From assembly GCF_000473245.1 (NCBI RefSeq), contig NC_022524.1, forward strand, positions 3,062,501-3,126,500: a DNA stretch of 64,000 bases, given 5' to 3'. This document shows, one piece after another, positions 63,005 to 64,000 of this stretch; position 1 is the first letter of the stretch, and every line of letters begins with the position of its first letter. The DNA is from Bacillus infantis NRRL B-14911. Lineage in GTDB: Bacteria > Bacillota > Bacilli > Bacillales > Cytobacillaceae. Both the position numbers and the translations under genes were made by a program. Below the pieces are notes generated by a model that was not told the DNA's origin, did no database searches, and was given only the letters and a program-made list of their open reading frames with translations.

Positions 63005-64000
63005 TCACTTGTCGATCCTGTCTTCAAGTACATTTGCAAGGTCTTCCATTTCATGCGTTTTCCCTCTTGCCATCAGCTTGTCGACAGATTCCTTCGGGTC
63101 GGCTCCATTAAACAGCACTTCATACAGCGCTTCAGTAATAGGCATTTTCACATTGTATTTTTCAGCGAGCTGGTATGCAGCTTTCGTGGTTCTGACGCCT
63201 TCAACAACCATTCCCATATTATCCAGGACTTCCTGCAGGCTATGACCTTTCCCAAGAAGGTTTCCTGCCCTCCAGTTGCGGGAGTGGACGCTCGTACAAG
63301 TGACGATCAGATCGCCGATTCCGGTTAATCCCGAGAAAGTCAGCGGACTTGCACCCATTTTGGTGCCAAGCCTGGCAATCTCGGCTAGCCCCCTTGTGAT
63401 AAGGGCCGCTTTGGCATTATCTCCATAGCCGAGGCCATCGGTGATCCCTGCTGCCAAGGCTATGATATTCTTGAGCGCTCCGCCGATTTCCACGCCAATG
63501 ATATCAGGATTTGTGTATACCCTGAAGTTATGGTTTATAAAAAGATCCTGTACATGCTCTGCCGCCTCAATGTTCTTTGAGGAAACAGTGACTGTTGTCG
63601 GATGGCGGAGGCTCACTTCCTCTGCATGGCTTGGACCGGAAAGGACCACAACGCTCCCGAGGGCTTCACTTGTGATTTCTTCCTCAATCATTTCTGATAT
63701 CCTCAGCAATGTATCCGGTTCGATCCCTTTGCTGACATGTACGATAGTTAGAGGCACACGCTGAAATTCATTAATCTTACCGGCAACTTCCCTGATGGCT
63801 TTTGTCGGCACCGCCAAAATCAGCGTATCAACACCATCAAGGGCTTCTTCCAGTGAGCTGAAGCCTTGAATGCCTGAAGGCAATTTGATATCAGGCAAAT
63901 ATTTTTGATTGGTGTGCTGTTCATTGATTTCCTTGATCTGTACAGGGTTATGCCCCCAGAGCCTGACCTGGCGGCCATTGTCAGCCAGCACCATGGCGAG
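63005..64000 (-). CDS. gpsA: glycerol-3-phosphate dehydrogenase (NAD(P)+), 5' end beyond window
   Basis: GpsA makes sn-glycerol-3-phosphate from dihydroxyacetone phosphate for phospholipids. The frame is open to the right edge: the visible part covers about 331 residues, and the first 14 or so (the GAGSWGTA nucleotide loop of this family) lie outside. Present: [66 protein letters not shown] (catalytic Lys) and [12 protein letters not shown]. Normal C-terminus. Confidence 0.96.
   Translation of the reverse strand, partial: LAMVLADNGRQVRLWGHNPVQIKEINEQHTNQKYLPDIKLPSGIQGFSSLEEALDGVDTLILAVPTKAIREVAGKINEFQRVPLTIVHVSKGIEPDTLLRISEMIEEEITSEALGSVVVLSGPSHAEEVSLRHPTTVTVSSKNIEAAEHVQDLFINHNFRVYTNPDIIGVEIGGALKNIIALAAGITDGLGYGDNAKAALITRGLAEIARLGTKMGASPLTFSGLTGIGDLIVTCTSVHSRNWRAGNLLGKGHSLQEVLDNMGMVVEGVRTTKAAYQLAEKYNVKMPITEALYEVLFNGADPKESVDKLMARGKTHEMEDLANVLEDRIDK

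Overview
The window is one contiguous piece of chromosome from an endospore-forming member of the Bacillaceae. The signs are spore genes (cotD, sspM, spoIVA), the two-subunit heptaprenyl diphosphate synthase for menaquinone, a type B RNase P RNA, the TRAP regulator mtrB, bacillithiol genes, and a gene order that matches the ypsC to gpsA segment of Bacillus subtilis almost throughout. Nearly all genes lie on the minus strand, so the window reads backwards relative to transcription. The species cannot be named from sequence alone. No insertion sequence, prophage, CRISPR array or tRNA gene was seen.

Layout. (1) 1-7.7 kb: a small unknown gene, the methyltransferase ypsC, rnpB, the division gene gpsB, ypsA, coat gene cotD, and the mitomycin-repair pair mrfB-mrfA (yprB-yprA) with a LexA-like box in front. 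(2) 7.8-13.7 kb: the least ordinary part. Two convergent pairs of Opp/Dpp-type permease genes flank an Hsp20 gene. The second permease of the right-hand pair is fused to a complete-looking M1 zinc aminopeptidase. No ATPase or binding protein is present. (3) 13.8-25 kb: yppG/F/E, sspM, yppC, recU-ponA (Holliday junction resolvase and class A PBP), ypoC-nth, dnaD, aspB-ypmB-ypmA. (4) 25-31.2 kb: a secreted protein with a metal-site-less beta-lactamase-like fold, dinG, and panBCD (pantothenate). (5) 31.5-37 kb: the operon ypjD-dapB-mgsA-bshB1-bshA-cca-birA (lysine/cell wall, methylglyoxal, bacillithiol, tRNA CCA end, biotin). (6) 37-46.5 kb: membrane protein ypjC, a YugP-like zinc protease, ypjB, ypjA, the menaquinol:cytochrome c reductase qcrABC, ypiF, ypiB, ypiA and an amidohydrolase-like protein. 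(7) 46.7-53 kb: aromatic amino acid genes aroC-aroB-aroH-hisC-tyrA-aroA, without the trp operon that B. subtilis carries in the middle. (8) 53-64 kb: cheR, ndk, hepT-menG-hepS (menaquinone side chain and ring methylation), mtrB, folE, hbs, a 1 kb gene-free stretch with a small repeat family, spoIVA, yphF, yphE, and gpsA cut by the window end.

How it works together. Respiratory genes (hepS/hepT/menG making menaquinone, qcrABC oxidising it) and the shikimate pathway that supplies chorismate for menaquinone and aromatic amino acids occupy the right half. DNA maintenance genes (mrfAB, recU, nth, dnaD, dinG, hbs) are spread through the left and centre. Compared with B. subtilis, two blocks are missing at conserved junctions: trpEDCFBA (aroH/hisC) and asnS (dnaD/aspB). 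Several start codons were moved inward from the longest open frame because the ribosome binding site and the family length agree on a later start. Functions of recognised genes rest on family knowledge. Promoters, operators and repeats were read by eye and are marked with lower confidence.
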